Source: JBDSGC01 sp046594105
Lineage (GTDB): Bacteria; Acidobacteriota; Thermoanaerobaculia; Gp7-AA8
DNA: 15,433 nt
Assembly: GCA_046594105.1 (NCBI GenBank)
Contig: JBKJQB010000336.1
Location: 1 to 15,433 of the forward strand
Direction: 5' to 3'
How positions within the stretch are numbered: position 1 is the first letter of the stretch; every line of letters begins with the position of its first letter. The translations under genes were made by a program, and so were the position numbers. Shown here piece after piece: positions 1 through 8,035 of this stretch. The notes under the pieces were generated by a model. That model was not told the DNA's origin. It saw only the letters and a list, made by a program, of their open reading frames with translations, and did no database searches.

Positions 1-33
1 CAACATCAGAACGACCGCGAACGTCATGCGCAT
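1..33 (-). CDS. Start of an unidentified, probably exported protein (partial)
   Basis: Only the first 11 codons lie in the window, reading MRMTFAVVLML, with the gene running off the left edge. The ATG at 33..31 is preceded on the minus strand by a purine-rich GGAGAGG about nine bases upstream, a credible ribosome binding site. A second in-frame ATG lies at 27..25. An arginine followed by a hydrophobic run resembles the beginning of a signal peptide or membrane anchor. It lies 182 bases beyond the stop of the S55-like peptidase on the same strand, so it could be a further distal gene of that operon or have its own promoter. The function cannot be told from 11 residues. Confidence 0.45.
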   Translation of the reverse strand, partial: MRMTFAVVLML

Positions 34-215
34 CAGAAAGGGCCTCTCCGGTCTCGCCGTCGTCTGAGCTGCGCTGACGGCGAACGATCAAGATACTAAA
101 TGCGGATTGGAGTTCTCACGACATTTGCGGAAATCCTTGACTCGATTGTTTGTCATCCTGAACTCGTGACCGGCGCTCCGAAGGCGGTACTCCGTTGGAG
201 CGTCGCGCCGAGTGC
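34..215. other. Intergenic spacer after the S55-like peptidase gene
   Basis: This 182-base gap separates two minus-strand genes. I see a Shine-Dalgarno-like GGAGAGG (minus strand) near its left edge, belonging to the partial gene, and short imperfect inverted repeats near 180..212, but no stem followed by a T tract that would be a convincing terminator. AT-rich -10-like hexamers occur around 90..100 on the minus strand without a good -35 partner. The short plus-strand ORF beginning at 195 mostly overlaps the peptidase gene and has no coding features. Confidence 0.4.
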
Positions 216-2093
216 CTAGATCTGCGGTTTGATGTCGAGGTCGACCTTCATCACGCCCTCAATGATGTAGCCGAGGGCATGGGCCTGATGCGCAGCGGAG
301 TGATAGCGGACCGGCGCCTGCGGGCCGTTGGAGGTGTCGTTGCTCACCACCGCGCGCATGGTAGGTGGAAGATCCGGGAGGTAGACGCCGGAGGTCACCG
401 CGCCATCGGCCGATGAGTACAGACCGAGGGTCAGATCGGTGGATGGCCGAAGCCTTCCCAGGACGGCCAGCACCTGCTCGAGGTTGCGGGGATCGGGCGG
501 GACCAGGGAGAAGTCGACCTGGTTGAGAACCGATCCGCTTCCCACCAGAACGTAGGCATTGCCGGCCGGCTGGTCATCCGGGATTCTGACCTCGAAGGTT
601 TCCAGGAACGCTTCACCGCGGTACGGCTTGAGCAGTGTGCGGACCTTGACCGTGTCGCCGGCGTGGATGCGACCCGACTCCGGCATCACGATGGAGGCCT
701 CCAGCAGTCGCGCCGTTTTCAGATTGTCGTCGTGACGCAGGTGGATCTTCACGCTCTCGATGTCGGCGGCCCGGAACTCGTTCGACATCACGTACCCCCC
801 GACCAGAGCGAGATAGGCCGGGATGGCCTGGCGCGCCTGCGCTCCGGCCCATCCTTCGCGGAGGCGGATCGGATCGTCGATGCCTTTGAGTTTGATCTCC
901 GATTCGAGCATGACCGTGCGCTCGCCTGCTGCCTTCTGCGCGTTGGCCACCACGCTGTCGGTCGCCATGGCCAGCATCAGCGGAGAGAGCTGCGCGTGCC
1001 GCACGATCTCCACGTGGTAATTGTGAACGGGACCCGATCCCTCCACGCTCAGATCGACCGGGATCATGTCGGCGCGGTCACCGATGGACCCCATGATGCC
1101 GTTGGATCGATCCTGGTGAAACGCGCCGACCACTTCGCCGGTGTTCGCGAACTTGAACGAGCTGGCCAGGCTGGGAAGGACGCCGACGATCTCCGACTTG
1201 GCCATGGGAAACGAAACCTCCCCCATGTCCAGGAAGGGGTGACCGAAGGCGTAGACACGATCGCCGTCAACGTAGGTGACGGTTCCCGTCGCCGCGACGT
1301 TGAAGTCTCCCCGCACCAGCACGGCGCCGATGGCGTCGCCTGCCGCGAATTGTTTCGAGCCTGCCGATTTCGTGACCGTGGTCGACGTCGAGGAGGCACC
1401 GCTGGGGACCGCCACGAACCCCATGGCGTCGAGGTACTTGCCGAAGCGAAAGACCGTGTCCTGCGAGAAACTCGACAGCGAGAGGGGCACCGCGATGGGC
1501 CGGGCATCGGTCGATGAGCTGGCTGGCGAGGCGACGCCGAAGCCCTTCATCAGTTTCTCGAACCACTCAGGAGCCTTCTGGTCAGAGAGTGCACGAAGGA
1601 ATTCCGCACCCGACATCCGGGGAGTCGCTGCGGGAAGCAGCTTCAACCCCTTCTGGCCCGATTGAGCCATCTTGAGCATCTCTTCGATGGGAGTGATGCC
1701 GGCGATGGGCTCCTTCGCGAACTGCCAGGAGTACGCCAGCGCCCCGATGACCTTGCCGTCGATGTAGATGGGCGAACCGCTCATCCCGGCGATCACTCCT
1801 GCTCGCTTGACCATCGGCGAATCGACTCGAGCCAGGATCAGGTCCTGACCGGGCCCGATGTTGTGGAGCACCCCCACGATCTCGACGTCGAATCGCTCGA
1901 GCCGGGTACCCTCGAAGACCGTTTCCCCGTAGCCCTTCATCCCTTTGTGTACTGCGGAGAGCGGCATGGTCGCGGCGATGGAGCTGGCAGCGAACAGAAC
2001 GGTCGCGGCGACGGATAGAGAGAAAGCGGCAGGAGTTCTCTTCACGGTCGCGCTAACAGGCAGGGGCAGCTCCACATTTCGGAAATCACGCAT
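216..2093 (-). CDS. Secreted SpoIVB/S55-like serine peptidase-family protein
   Basis: The product has 625 residues. A basic stretch (K18, R19) precedes a hydrophobic core at about 23-41, so a signal peptide or anchor should place it outside the cytoplasmic membrane. Residues 51-140 hold the recognisable block: GMKGYGETVF, then VIAGMSGSPIYIDGKVIGALAY around 100-121. GMSGSP is the hallmark of SpoIVB peptidases (MEROPS S55), where the serine is the nucleophile; here it would be Ser107 (or Ser105). A second block, YAFGHPFLDMGE at 281-292, holds the candidate catalytic His285. In SpoIVB the GH motif precedes the GMSGSP motif, so the order looks reversed here. The remaining 300 residues are beta-rich and unrecognised. 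No PDZ domain is obvious. The gene starts 29 bases after the permease stop and is probably the last gene of the efflux operon. There is no clear ribosome binding site at 2093, so the start may be internal. The family is confident; proteolytic activity and substrate are unknown. Confidence 0.8.
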   Translation of the reverse strand: MRDFRNVELPLPVSATVKRTPAAFSLSVAATVLFAASSIAATMPLSAVHKGMKGYGETVFEGTRLERFDVEIVGVLHNIGPGQDLILARVDSPMVKRAGVIAGMSGSPIYIDGKVIGALAYSWQFAKEPIAGITPIEEMLKMAQSGQKGLKLLPAATPRMSGAEFLRALSDQKAPEWFEKLMKGFGVASPASSSTDARPIAVPLSLSSFSQDTVFRFGKYLDAMGFVAVPSGASSTSTTVTKSAGSKQFAAGDAIGAVLVRGDFNVAATGTVTYVDGDRVYAFGHPFLDMGEVSFPMAKSEIVGVLPSLASSFKFANTGEVVGAFHQDRSNGIMGSIGDRADMIPVDLSVEGSGPVHNYHVEIVRHAQLSPLMLAMATDSVVANAQKAAGERTVMLESEIKLKGIDDPIRLREGWAGAQARQAIPAYLALVGGYVMSNEFRAADIESVKIHLRHDDNLKTARLLEASIVMPESGRIHAGDTVKVRTLLKPYRGEAFLETFEVRIPDDQPAGNAYVLVGSGSVLNQVDFSLVPPDPRNLEQVLAVLGRLRPSTDLTLGLYSSADGAVTSGVYLPDLPPTMRAVVSNDTSNGPQAPVRYHSAAHQAHALGYIIEGVMKVDLDIKPQI

Positions 2094-2122
2094 GAGATGG
2101 CCGGCATCGGATCGCTGACTCT

Positions 2123-3346
2123 TTACTCGTAGCGCAGCGCCTCGATCGGATCGAGCTTGGAGGCCTTGGCGGCGGGATAGAAGCCGAAGAGGACGCCGAG
2201 GAAGGCGCAGAAGCCGAAGGACAGGGCGATGGCCCAGAACGGCGTGTGAACCGGTGGCAGCTCCACCAGGCGGCTCAGCGCGAACCGGGCGATGTTCGCC
2301 AGCAGGTAGCCGCCAAGGATCCCCACCGCCCCTCCGAAACCCGACAGCGCGATCGCTTCGACCAGGAACTGCATCAACACGTCGCGACGTCTCGCTCCGA
2401 TCGACTTGCGGATCCCGATCTCCCGGGTCCGCTCGGTGACCGACACCAGCATGATGTTCATGATCCCGATGCCACCGACCAGCAGGGCGATCCCCACCAC
2501 GGCGCCCATGACCAGCGAAGTGGTCATCAATGCCTTGGAGATCATCTTCAGGATCTCTTCCTGGGCCATGATTTTGAAGTCATCCCGAGCACCTTTGGCC
2601 AGATGGTGCCGGCCGCGGAGGGTCTCGGTGATCTGCTCCTTCACCATGTCCAGATCGGTTCCGGTTTTCATCTGGAACGCCAGCACCAGCCGCTTCATGT
2701 TGTCGATGCCGTAGACCGTCGACGCGGTGGAGAACGGGATGAGGACCATGTCGTCTCGATCCTGCCCGAACATTCCGCCCTTCTTCTCCATGATCCCGAC
2801 CACGGTGAATCCGTTGCCGTCGATCTGGATGGTCTTGCCGATGGGGTCGTTGCCGAGATTCAACTTCTCCACCGCGGTCAGGCCGAGCGTGCAGATCCGC
2901 TTTTTCTGCTCCTCATCCAGCGGGGTGAAGAAACGTCCCTTCTCCACCCAGATGTTGAAGACCTCCTGGTACGCGCCGCTGACGGCACGGAGAGGGACGG
3001 CGTGACGGGTGTCGCCGAACTTGGTCTGCGCGTTCCCCAGAAAGATCGGCGTGAACTGGCGGATGGAGGGAACCGACTTCTGCACCGCGCTGGCATCCTC
3101 GATGGTCAGCTCCGGGAACTTCTGCAGAAAGGGATTCCGGTTCTCCCCTGCGTCCGGGTAGACCTCCAGATAGTTCGACCCGATGTCCTGGAGGTCGTTC
3201 GATAATTTGTATTGCATGCCCTGCACGAGGGAAACGACGGCGATGACGGCAGCCACGCCGATCATCACCCCGAGAACGGTGAGGAGGGAGCGCATCTTGT
3301 TCGCTCCGATGGCGCGCAGGGCGATGGTGAGATTTTCCAGAAACAT
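2123..3346 (-). CDS. MacB-type ABC transporter permease (MacB_PCD/FtsX domains)
   Basis: This is the integral membrane subunit of a MacAB-type exporter, 407 residues from the chosen start. The N-terminus MFLENLTIALRAIGANKMRS leads into a first helix at about 20-41, typical of MacB permeases. A periplasmic MacB-PCD domain follows to about residue 265. Three C-terminal helices form the FtsX domain, with the conserved cytoplasmic stretch ERTREIGIRKSIGA between the first two and a final YPAAKASKLDPIEALRYE. In E. coli MacB the ATPase is fused to this part; here it is a separate gene just upstream. The reading frame is open back to a TTG at 3382, but the ATG at 3346 matches the family N-terminus. 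It starts 45 bases after the ATPase stop. Together with the ATPase and adaptor it should drive export of a small molecule, peptide or lipid-like substrate; the substrate cannot be read from sequence. Confidence 0.92.
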   Translation of the reverse strand: MFLENLTIALRAIGANKMRSLLTVLGVMIGVAAVIAVVSLVQGMQYKLSNDLQDIGSNYLEVYPDAGENRNPFLQKFPELTIEDASAVQKSVPSIRQFTPIFLGNAQTKFGDTRHAVPLRAVSGAYQEVFNIWVEKGRFFTPLDEEQKKRICTLGLTAVEKLNLGNDPIGKTIQIDGNGFTVVGIMEKKGGMFGQDRDDMVLIPFSTASTVYGIDNMKRLVLAFQMKTGTDLDMVKEQITETLRGRHHLAKGARDDFKIMAQEEILKMISKALMTTSLVMGAVVGIALLVGGIGIMNIMLVSVTERTREIGIRKSIGARRRDVLMQFLVEAIALSGFGGAVGILGGYLLANIARFALSRLVELPPVHTPFWAIALSFGFCAFLGVLFGFYPAAKASKLDPIEALRYE

Positions 3347-3391
3347 GGCTGCCGTCCGATCGCCGTTTCCGGCGCTTTCCAAGGGCTGAGA

Positions 3392-4078
3392 CTACGCCTG
3401 AATGCGCCCGTCGCGGATGTGGATGATGCGTTTGGCTTCCCGCGCCACATCGTCCTCGTGGGTGACCAGGATGATGGAGTTGCCGCGGGAGTGCAGATCG
3501 CGGAACAGGTCGAGGATTTCCCGTCCCGTCTGCGAATCGAGGTTGCCGGTCGGTTCGTCAGCCAGCAGCAGCGAGGGCTTGTTCACCAGGGCCCGGGCGA
3601 TGGCCACGCGCTGGCGCTGTCCGCCGGAGAGTTCGTTGGGCTGGTGGCCCATCCGATCCTTGAGGCCGACCGCAACCAGAGCCTCTTCCGCCTGCAGGCG
3701 GCGCTCCGCGCGCGGAATCTTGGCGTACACCAGCGGCAGCTCGACGTTGGCCAGGGCGGTGGTGCGAGCGAGAAGATTGAACGTCTGGAACACAAAACCG
3801 ATCTTCTTGTTCCGAATGGAGGCCAGCTCGTCGTCGTCCATCGTCTCGACCGGAATCCCGTCGAGGATGTACTGCCCTTCAGTGGGTCGATCCAGGCAAC
3901 CGATCATGTTCATCAGGGTCGACTTGCCCGATCCGGAAGGCCCCATGATCGCCACATACTCGGCCTGTTCGATCACCAGATCGACCCCGCTCAGCGCGTG
4001 GATCTCCTCGGTTCCCAGTTGATACGTACGCGTGAGGCCGCGCATTTCGATGAGATGCGGTCCGCTGCTGCCACTCAT
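3392..4078 (-). CDS. MacB/LolD-type ABC transporter ATP-binding protein
   Basis: This 228-residue stand-alone nucleotide-binding subunit powers the adjacent permease. All motifs are present: Walker A GPSGSGKST at 46-54, Q-loop Gln98, signature LSGGQ at 150-154, Walker B LLLADE at 170-175 followed by PTGNLDS, and switch His207. The sequence class (GCLDRPTEG after Walker A, FVFQTFNLLARTTALANVELPL) is that of the MacB/LolD/FtsE group. Its ATG overlaps the adaptor stop codon as ATGA (4075..4078), so translation of the two is probably coupled. The permease gene follows 45 bases later. A second copy of the ATPase domain inside the permease gene is absent, so this is a split MacB. Confidence in the family is very high; substrate specificity cannot be assigned. 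Confidence 0.95.
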   Translation of the reverse strand: MSGSSGPHLIEMRGLTRTYQLGTEEIHALSGVDLVIEQAEYVAIMGPSGSGKSTLMNMIGCLDRPTEGQYILDGIPVETMDDDELASIRNKKIGFVFQTFNLLARTTALANVELPLVYAKIPRAERRLQAEEALVAVGLKDRMGHQPNELSGGQRQRVAIARALVNKPSLLLADEPTGNLDSQTGREILDLFRDLHSRGNSIILVTHEDDVAREAKRIIHIRDGRIQA

Positions 4079-5313
4079 TTTGAGCCCTCACTGGCCGATT
4101 TCTTCGGCTCGTCCCTGGTCACCTCGACCGGATCGCCATCTTTCAGCTTCTTGAGGACACGGAACGGGCCGGTGACCACGACATCGCCCGCCTTCAGACC
4201 CGACAGGATGGAGACGTGCGTGGTGTCGCTGACCCCGGTTTTCACTTCGATCAGCTTCGCCTTGCCGTCTCTGACCACCAGCGCGTACTTACGCTTCGGC
4301 GCGCTCTCGTCTTCTTCTTCGTCCGCCTTCGCTTTTGCCAGAGAGGGCGGCACGCGCTCGACGACGCTCTGGATCGGCAGCGACAACGCGCTTCCCGAAG
4401 TGCTGGTGATGATGGAGACCTGGGAGGTCATCCCCGGTCGCAGCCGGTCGTCAGGGTTGTCGATTCCCACTTTCACTTTGAAGTAGCGCATCCCCGATCC
4501 GCCGGTCTGGCGGACGGCCGCGGAGCTTCCGATCTCCGCGACATGCCCTTCGTATTCTTTGTCCGGGATGGCGTCGACCTTGATCTTCGTTTTCTCTCCT
4601 ACCCGGATGCCGGTCACTTCGGTCTCCCCCACCTCGGCTACCACCAGAATCTCGGAGAGATCCGCGATCACGGCGATGACCGAGGCCGGATTGTTCATGG
4701 TTCCGGTGACCACCACTTCCCCTTCGTGTGCGTTGAGCTGGACCGCCTTGCCGTCGATGGGCGAGAGGATGGTTGTATGCGCGAGATCGGTGGCCGTCTG
4801 CGCCAGGAGCGCTTCGGCCTGCTGCACGCCGGCTTGTGCGGAACCGAGTCCGGCGCGCGCATTGTCATGATCCAGGCGCGAACGGTCGAACAATTCCTGC
4901 GCCGAGATCCCCTGCCGTTGCAGGCTCACGGCGCGACCGTAGGCCGCCTCCGAGGTGGCCAGGGCGGCCCGGGCGCGGACAACCTCGACGCGCCGGTTGG
5001 ACAGCTCGGCGCGCGCCCGGTCGTATTGCGCCTGATACGCCGTCCGCTCCAGATCGACGAGCTTCTGCCCTTTGCGAACCGGATCGCCTTCCTTGAAGTA
5101 CAAGTGGTCGATCTTCCCGACGATGTGCGCGCCGATGCTCACTTTGACCTTCGGATCGATCTCTCCCGGCGCGACCACCACGGCCTGAATGTCGCGCATC
5201 TTCACCGCCTCGGCGTAGACCTTCTCACCCTTCTTTCTTCCCCCGCGAATGCTGAAGAAGACGATGGCGCCAATGACGATCACCGCGGCGGCCGCGATGA
5301 GGGCTCGCTTCAC
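4075..5313 (-). CDS. Periplasmic adaptor of a tripartite efflux pump (HlyD/MacA family)
   Basis: The membrane-fusion subunit links the inner-membrane ABC transporter to the TolC-type channel. From the GTG at 5313 it has 412 residues: a short basic start (KR), one membrane anchor at about 4-21, a first beta/lipoyl half (VGKIDHLYFKEGDPVRKGQKL near 65-86), an alpha-helical hairpin rich in Ala, Arg and Gln at about 90-180, the second lipoyl half (LSPIDGKAVQLNAHEGEVV), and beta-barrel and membrane-proximal domains. A charged insert DEEEDESAPKRK lies at about 340-350 and the tail is Lys/Ser-rich. The frame is open upstream to 5376, but that would overlap the Yip1 gene by 67 bases. The GTG at 5313 overlaps the Yip1 stop as GTGA and has CAGGA about eight bases upstream, so I prefer it. 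It is MacA-like in role; the exact subfamily is uncertain. Confidence 0.9.
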   Translation of the reverse strand: MKRALIAAAAVIVIGAIVFFSIRGGRKKGEKVYAEAVKMRDIQAVVVAPGEIDPKVKVSIGAHIVGKIDHLYFKEGDPVRKGQKLVDLERTAYQAQYDRARAELSNRRVEVVRARAALATSEAAYGRAVSLQRQGISAQELFDRSRLDHDNARAGLGSAQAGVQQAEALLAQTATDLAHTTILSPIDGKAVQLNAHEGEVVVTGTMNNPASVIAVIADLSEILVVAEVGETEVTGIRVGEKTKIKVDAIPDKEYEGHVAEIGSSAAVRQTGGSGMRYFKVKVGIDNPDDRLRPGMTSQVSIITSTSGSALSLPIQSVVERVPPSLAKAKADEEEDESAPKRKYALVVRDGKAKLIEVKTGVSDTTHVSILSGLKAGDVVVTGPFRVLKKLKDGDPVEVTRDEPKKSASEGSK

Positions 5314-6089
5314 GAACGCATCCTGACTGCCTGCAACGCCGGCCCGATCAGCGAGACCAGCTTTACCACCAGCCACAGAACGACCACGATGGTGGCCGCT
5401 CGCGCCCGGGGAAGTCGCGAAATCGCCGCGAATCCGATGATCATCAGCACCAGCGACCAGATGGTGAACAGGTCGAGAGACGAGCCCAGGGCGAACTGAA
5501 CAGGCTGAGTCTTCGGATCGAACAGAAAACCGAGATTGGAAAGAATCGGATTCTGAAGATCGAAGATGGAAATGGCCGTTTTGTTGAGAATGACGATGAC
5601 CGCAAGAATGCTTTTGATCAGCAACGGGTACCAGGCGTAGATGGTCACGGAGAAGGCCTGCCGGAACGTGCCCTGGCCGCCGAACATCCGGAAAGCGAAC
5701 ATCAGGATGGCCGCCACGATCATCAGAACCAGGATCGAGACCAATGGGCTGGCGAAGGCAAACACTTTCATCGTGGCAGCGCTGAAGCGCACCATCGTGT
5801 CCAGGCGCTCAGCAGGTATCTTCGCGGTCTGTGGGTTCGTCTCGATGGCTTCGCGCGCCAGGGCGGTGAAATCGACGCGCTGGGCGATGATCACGCCGGC
5901 CGCCAGCGAGATCACCATCAGGATGAGCAGAGGCACGACCCAGTCCGGTCGTCTGGCGATCGACTCAAAGGTCGGCACCGGCGCGGACAACACGCCGAAG
6001 ATCCTCTGCAACGAGTTCGGTTTCGGTTCCGCGACAGGCGGGATCGGCGGCGGAACTGAAGCCGGCCCGGGGGTGAGAATGTCCGTCAT
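5310..6089 (-). CDS. Yip1-family integral membrane protein
   Basis: The 259-residue product has a Pro-rich cytoplasmic-type N-terminus (PGPASVPPPIPPVAEPKP, about 8-24) then LQRIFGVLSAPVPTFESIARRPDWVVPLLI, the start typical of bacterial Yip1-domain proteins. Five membrane segments are visible at about 50-70, 112-134, 145-167, 205-224 and 231-250. Bacterial Yip1 proteins have no firmly established function; the eukaryotic family works in vesicle membranes. The gene sits inside an efflux operon: its ATG overlaps the TolC-type gene stop as ATGA (6086..6089), and its TGA overlaps the adaptor GTG. Such tight packing suggests the protein is made in step with the pump, perhaps as an assembly factor or membrane modulator. 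That role is inference only. Confidence 0.82.
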   Translation of the reverse strand: MTDILTPGPASVPPPIPPVAEPKPNSLQRIFGVLSAPVPTFESIARRPDWVVPLLILMVISLAAGVIIAQRVDFTALAREAIETNPQTAKIPAERLDTMVRFSAATMKVFAFASPLVSILVLMIVAAILMFAFRMFGGQGTFRQAFSVTIYAWYPLLIKSILAVIVILNKTAISIFDLQNPILSNLGFLFDPKTQPVQFALGSSLDLFTIWSLVLMIIGFAAISRLPRARAATIVVVLWLVVKLVSLIGPALQAVRMRS

Positions 6090-7837
6090 TTTCTTTCCTC
6101 AGGACGCAGGCGATGCTCGTAGGTGAGCCAGGGATAGCGATCGAACGCACGGAATTGCTGCGGCTCGTCGACCTTTTCCTCCTCGACGCGAATGTTCCGC
6201 TCATCGAGAAGATCTCCCACCACGCGGTGGTAGGTCGCCAGCGACTTGTTGTAGAAGACCACGGATTGAATCTCCCGGACTCGCGCCGTGGAAAGCTGCC
6301 CCTGAACCAGCAGGACCTGGAAGTTTGTGGTCATGCCGTTCTCGTAGCGTTTCCGTTCGGCGTCGAGATTCTTCTCCGCCGCGTCGCGGGCCGCCCGGGT
6401 GGCGGTGATCGACTTCGCGGCGGTGTCGATGTCGCGTGAGGCCTTGCGCACTTCGACGGCCACGTTCTCCCTGGTGAGCTGCTCGCTGGTCTTCGACTGC
6501 GCCAGGTCGAGCTCTGCCCGCTTCTTCTCCGCGCGCGCGCCGATGTTCAGAATCGGAACTCCAACGGTGAATCCCACGGACCATGACGGTGAGTCGTTCC
6601 CGAACACCTGGTTCAGCGCGTTGGGGAAGTTGGTCGTCGTGGCCGTTCCGGTCGGGAGGTTGGTCACCGGGTCGATGTCCAATGTTCGACCGGCCAGCCC
6701 TGCCGCGTTGTAGCTCAGGACCGCTTCGAGCTTGGGAAGCACCTGGTTGCGTGCGTAGAGGTACTGGATCTTCCGCGTCGCCGTGATCAGGCCGGCCTCG
6801 CGCAGCTCCGGCCGGAGCTCCATGGCCCGGGCCACCGACTGCTCGATGTCCACGGGCACGGGGACGAAGCGAATGGAGTCGGTGGGGACGATCGGGCGGT
6901 CCCATTCCGAAGGGTCGAGGTGCATCAGCTGACGCAGACGGTCTTCGGCGTCGCGAACGGAGGCCACGGCCACGATCAGATTTCCCTCCTCCGTCGCCGT
7001 CTGCACGTTGGGCTGCAGGATGTCCAGTGGCGCGGAGGCGCCGACGTCGATGCGGATCTGGGTGATGCGCGCCTGGTCCCGAGCGAGGAACAGAGACTCC
7101 TTCACCACGTCCACGAACTGGCGTGCGTAGATGAGATCGAGGTAGGCCTGTTCCACGGAGACCGCGGTGTTCATCAGCGTCTGCCGGAATGCCTCATGGC
7201 TGATGCCCAGGGTGTTGCGAGCGATGTTGATTCCGCGGCGGCTGATGTCGGTTCCGAAGTTCCGCAGCAGCGGTTGATCGAACGACGCCGACAGGCTGGA
7301 GCGATAGGCCGGATTGATGAACGTGCCGCCGCCGGTGGTGACGTCGCGGGAGTTGCGGAAACCGAGGTTGTACGTCCCACCGGTGGGGATGAACTGCTGG
7401 ACACCTAGGTTGGCGAAGGTGTTCCGTCCGCCGTTCGAGGCGAAACGGGAGATCGTCGGAGATCGCTGGCTCTGATGCGCGACGTCTGCCGTGGCAAACC
7501 AGTCAAAAGCGCCGTAGGTCGAGCGCAGGCTCTGGCCGGCCATCTGGTAGTCGTATCGCTGGATCTGGACGCCGAGATTTTTCTCGACGGAAGTTCGAAT
7601 GGCATCGTCCAGGGACAGGCGCAGCGAACGAGCGTTGTCCTTGTCCTGGTCCGTGTCCGCCTGAACGGTCACCGTGGCTTTGCGGCCCTTCGGAGTGTCG
7701 GAATCCGTGCGCGGATCCATGGAGACGGTTCCGGGCGACGGCTGACCGTCGGTCGCTGTGATTTTCTTTGTCTGCGCCGACACAGCACCGGCGCTCAGTG
7801 CGCAGGCGATGATCAGCAACCGTCGGACAGCGGTCAT
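6086..7837 (-). CDS. TolC-family outer-membrane efflux channel protein
   Basis: This is the 583-residue outer-membrane channel of the efflux system. It begins with a signal peptide (MTAVRRLLIIACALSAGAVSA, cleavage near 20-22). A hydrophilic, Thr/Asp-rich segment follows at about 23-70, making the protein longer than a typical TolC homologue. The two OEP repeats follow: helices with LSLDDAIRTSVEKNLGVQIQ (75-94), VSVEQAYLDLIYARQFVDVVKESL, and later ARAMELRPELREAGLITATRKIQYLYARNQVLPKLEAVLSY. Beta-strand regions at about 140-190 (FIPTGGTYNLGF, SLSASFDQPLLRNFG) match the channel barrel. The start is well supported by AGGAGG eight bases before the ATG. It is first in the operon, so the promoter should lie in 7838..8035; a -10-like TAGAAT (minus strand) is at 7932..7927 without a good -35 at normal spacing. 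Confidence 0.93.
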   Translation of the reverse strand: MTAVRRLLIIACALSAGAVSAQTKKITATDGQPSPGTVSMDPRTDSDTPKGRKATVTVQADTDQDKDNARSLRLSLDDAIRTSVEKNLGVQIQRYDYQMAGQSLRSTYGAFDWFATADVAHQSQRSPTISRFASNGGRNTFANLGVQQFIPTGGTYNLGFRNSRDVTTGGGTFINPAYRSSLSASFDQPLLRNFGTDISRRGINIARNTLGISHEAFRQTLMNTAVSVEQAYLDLIYARQFVDVVKESLFLARDQARITQIRIDVGASAPLDILQPNVQTATEEGNLIVAVASVRDAEDRLRQLMHLDPSEWDRPIVPTDSIRFVPVPVDIEQSVARAMELRPELREAGLITATRKIQYLYARNQVLPKLEAVLSYNAAGLAGRTLDIDPVTNLPTGTATTTNFPNALNQVFGNDSPSWSVGFTVGVPILNIGARAEKKRAELDLAQSKTSEQLTRENVAVEVRKASRDIDTAAKSITATRAARDAAEKNLDAERKRYENGMTTNFQVLLVQGQLSTARVREIQSVVFYNKSLATYHRVVGDLLDERNIRVEEEKVDEPQQFRAFDRYPWLTYEHRLRPEERK

Positions 7838-8035
7838 GTGGGAATCCTCCTAGACAGGCCTCTTGTACGAAGCGGGCGGGTGAGAGTTTCGATGGGAGTG
7901 GGCCGGACGGCGAGTGGCCACCAGGCATTCTAATGCGTGAGCTTGCAAGGACTACGAACGGCTGAGCGAAACGTCGAATCGGTTGAATCGAAGGTGCCGA
8001 ACGTTCCCCGGCCGTCGGCGATGGACCGCTTGAAT

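Noticed and set aside
663..1517. Plus-strand frame of 284 codons opposite the S55-like gene
   Set aside because: The minus-strand frame carries GMSGSP and a signal peptide; the plus-strand one shows only His/Arg/Asp-rich filler.
3212..4486. Plus-strand frame of 424 codons opposite the ABC ATPase and adaptor genes
   Set aside because: It lies antisense to strongly conserved ATPase, permease and adaptor genes. Its translation is rich in His, Arg, Asp and Gly with no motif, as expected for the complement of high-GC coding DNA.
5314..5376. Longer adaptor start at 5376
   Set aside because: It would overlap the Yip1 gene by 67 bases; the GTG at 5313 has an upstream CAGGA and a GTGA overlap, and yields the normal membrane-anchor N-terminus.
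4216..5499. Plus-strand frame of 427 codons opposite the adaptor and Yip1 genes
   Set aside because: It is antisense to two well-supported genes, has shadow-type composition and no domain or plausible start signal.
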